DNA of 64,000 nt. It comes from Didymodactylos carnosus (lineage: Eukaryota > Rotifera > Eurotatoria > Philodinida > Philodinidae). Below the pieces are notes generated by a model that was given only the letters and a program-made list of their open reading frames with translations, was not told the DNA's origin and did not search any database. The stretch covers positions 41,502-105,501 of the forward strand of contig CAJNOQ010000025.1 in the NCBI GenBank assembly GCA_905250885.1. The letters run 5' to 3'. Of the stretch, positions 62,336 to 64,000 are shown piece after piece (the first letter of the stretch is position 1; each line of letters opens with the position of its first letter). The position numbers and the translations under genes were made by a program.

Positions 62336-62901
62336 TCTAATTCTATCATACACTTGCCATTTGAGAATCCTTCGAATATAAAAGTTAGTGAGTAGTATAA
62401 AACTTCGATCTAGCAATGTGCATTTACGAAATTCGTAAAATGGTCTCATTTCGTAAAATGCGCTCACCAGTGTACATTTACAAACTGAACAAATTAAATG
62501 AAGTAGAGTGTTTCGTTTTTATGGTATAAAAATTTCAAACCAACAGTTTGCACGGTACAAAGTGTATTTCGTTTTTGAATGCCTTGGCCGCACAATTGTC
62601 TGTAGGGACGCTTTTTGGAGCGGAGATATGAGCGTAGAAGTTATTTATCATGTTTATTCTATGATCTTATACTTTACTACAGCTGAATTTCTTAGGATCA
62701 ATATTTAAAATTGAAAATACTGAGATGCTGCATGCGGAGAAAAGGCGCTCAAATTTTTACGCTACTTTCTCTTATCTTCTGAGCCAGAGGATTGTGTTCA
62801 GAAAATCTTCAACTCATACACATATCAAATGAAAGTGTCAAAAATCGAAAAAAATAAAGATTTTCAGACCGATTTTTCAGAGTTTCGGAGCGCAAAATTG
62901 T

Positions 62902-63190
62902 CCAGAACCTTGCACAGAGTTTCACTTCAGGAAAGCATTATAGAAGAATACTGCGGGAACAAAAATTGTTCAGCATCGAATTATACACCGACTCACAAAG
63001 GAAAATTTTGCAATTTTGAAGACTCGATTTTTAAGTTAAGTTTTTAAAACCAGTGTTTTCGGATTTAAAAATCTAATTTTTGAAATTTCAAGATTTTTCT
63101 TCGTAAGCCTGTGTAAAATTTGATACTGAACAATTTTTGTTCACACAGTTTTATTCTATAATGAAGCGAAACGCTGTGCAAGGTTTTTTC
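62902..63190. mobile_element. Near-complete foldback element
   Basis: The segment from 62902 (AGAACCTTGCACAGAG) to about 63044 pairs with about 63063-63190 (ending GCTGTGCAAGGTTTTTT). A 15-17 bp stretch is exact (GAACAAAAATTGTTCAG against CTGAACAATTTTTGTTC). The loop is only about 20 bp. No coding capacity; MITE-like or an inverted duplication. Confidence 0.65.
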
Positions 63191-63373
63191 AAAGGACTTT
63201 TTGTACCAAAACTGGTTGGGCAAGCCAAATTCAAAATTTTCGTCCTTATCCGATAGCGATGAAAACTTTTTTGTAGCTACATTTCAAAACAGTCTATCGA
63301 ATGAGAAAAGATTCAAACTTATCTCTCGAAAAACGAAAGTTTTACTGAAATTTTAAGAATTGGGTAAAACAAC

Positions 63374-63403
63374 GGGGAAAAGTTTAAAAAACCTCTTTTC
63401 CCC
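63374..63403. repeat. Perfect 9-bp hairpin
   Basis: GGGGAAAAG and CTTTTCCCC flank a 12-base loop. No T-run follows and no role is assigned. Confidence 0.5.
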
Positions 63404-63756
63404 AAAACTACAAGTTCGGTGACCGAAAAAATTTTACCATATGTGTTTCAAACTGTACTTTGTAAAACGATAAAAAAACAAGTAAAAGGACCCCTTGTCA
63501 ATATGGCTGTATCATCTTCATTATACTCTTAAGTTAAAAAACGAAAATGTTTTTAATGTAGAAAAGATCTCGACCCAACGCTATGTACATAATATGTACT
63601 TTTGCTTGGTTTTCCGCAAAACGCATAAAATATTACACATTTCAGAAATTAACTATCGATTATTGTATCGAGTTGCAAGAAATCATCACGTGCCGGTGTA
63701 TGTATATGTGTGTAATAGTGAAAGTCTAAGTCCCCCCACCAAGGGGGAAAGCACGG

Positions 63757-63842
63757 AATCCTGAATTCCCTTGGATTCCAAGGATTCTCTAGGATTCCTT
63801 AGGATTCTCTAGGATTCTGAAGGATTCCATAGGATTCTCTTC
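63757..63842. repeat. GGATTC minisatellite
   Basis: The core AGGATTCTCT or AGGATTCCT recurs about seven times with a period of 10-13 bp. It sits close to the window end and is preceded by a CCCCCACCAAGGGGG hairpin (63731-63746). Confidence 0.85.
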
Positions 63843-64000
63843 GCTTCCTTAGAACTCTAGATTTTGAATAAACTTCTAAAACTGTCAAAGGACACCATCT
63901 GTATCACCCTCAGGTTTCCATGCTAATATCTCTTTTTCATTTTTCTTTATTCGATTTGTTTGTAGTTATTGATATATGTATATATCGATGACTCGTTGTT

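Noticed and set aside
1-64000. Prokaryotic systems such as CRISPR arrays, operons or phage
   Set aside because: Spliced animal genes, U1 snRNA and lack of regularly spaced repeats rule out a bacterial or archaeal origin.

Overview
This window reads as AT-rich nuclear DNA from a small-genome invertebrate. Genes have many short introns (about 50-100 nt) with clean GT...AG ends, plus a few of 0.3-5 kb. The genes include animal-specific families: a class-5-like semaphorin, a NEK6/7 kinase and a proneuropeptide-like precursor. The short introns, the acceptor-like AGs placed just before several start codons, the Penelope-like remnant and the many small inverted-repeat elements would suit a rotifer, possibly a bdelloid, but the sequence alone does not prove this.

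Layout. 1-3.5 kb: no gene seen. 3.5-4.8 kb: two small secreted-protein genes tail to tail, a 10-cysteine protein (+) and a peptide precursor with three ANFW units bounded by basic residues (-). 5.3-7.4 kb: a MITE-like element and a 1.47 kb inverted-repeat-bounded element. 7.81-7.97 kb: a U1 snRNA gene. 10.2-12.3 kb: nicotinate phosphoribosyltransferase (-). 12.9-13.4 kb: a possible decayed secreted-protein gene. 15.9-21.7 kb: an unrecognised split gene (-) whose 5.3 kb intron carries several related repeats, including a two-copy hairpin repeat with a compensatory base change. 22.3-23.75 kb: RNA polymerase III subunit RPC7 (-). 24.5-26.7 kb: three inverted-repeat elements.

27.6-31.5 kb: UBE2J2 (ER-associated ubiquitin-conjugating enzyme) and a NEK6/7 kinase in the same direction, 468 nt apart. 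31.5-51 kb: nearly gene-free; it holds a Penelope-like GIY-YIG remnant at 36.3-36.7 kb and, from about 40.5 to 50.1 kb, a stretch dense in A/T homopolymers and simple repeats. 50.96-59.84 kb: an 18-exon semaphorin with sema, PSI, thrombospondin repeats and one membrane segment; its second intron holds a GC-rich foldback element. 59.8-64 kb: no gene, but several repeat structures.

The genes do not form one pathway. They cover NAD salvage, Pol III transcription, ER protein degradation, mitotic kinase signalling, peptide signalling and guidance-receptor signalling. Exon models were built by eye from splice signals, reading phase and family resemblance; no alignment or transcript evidence was available.
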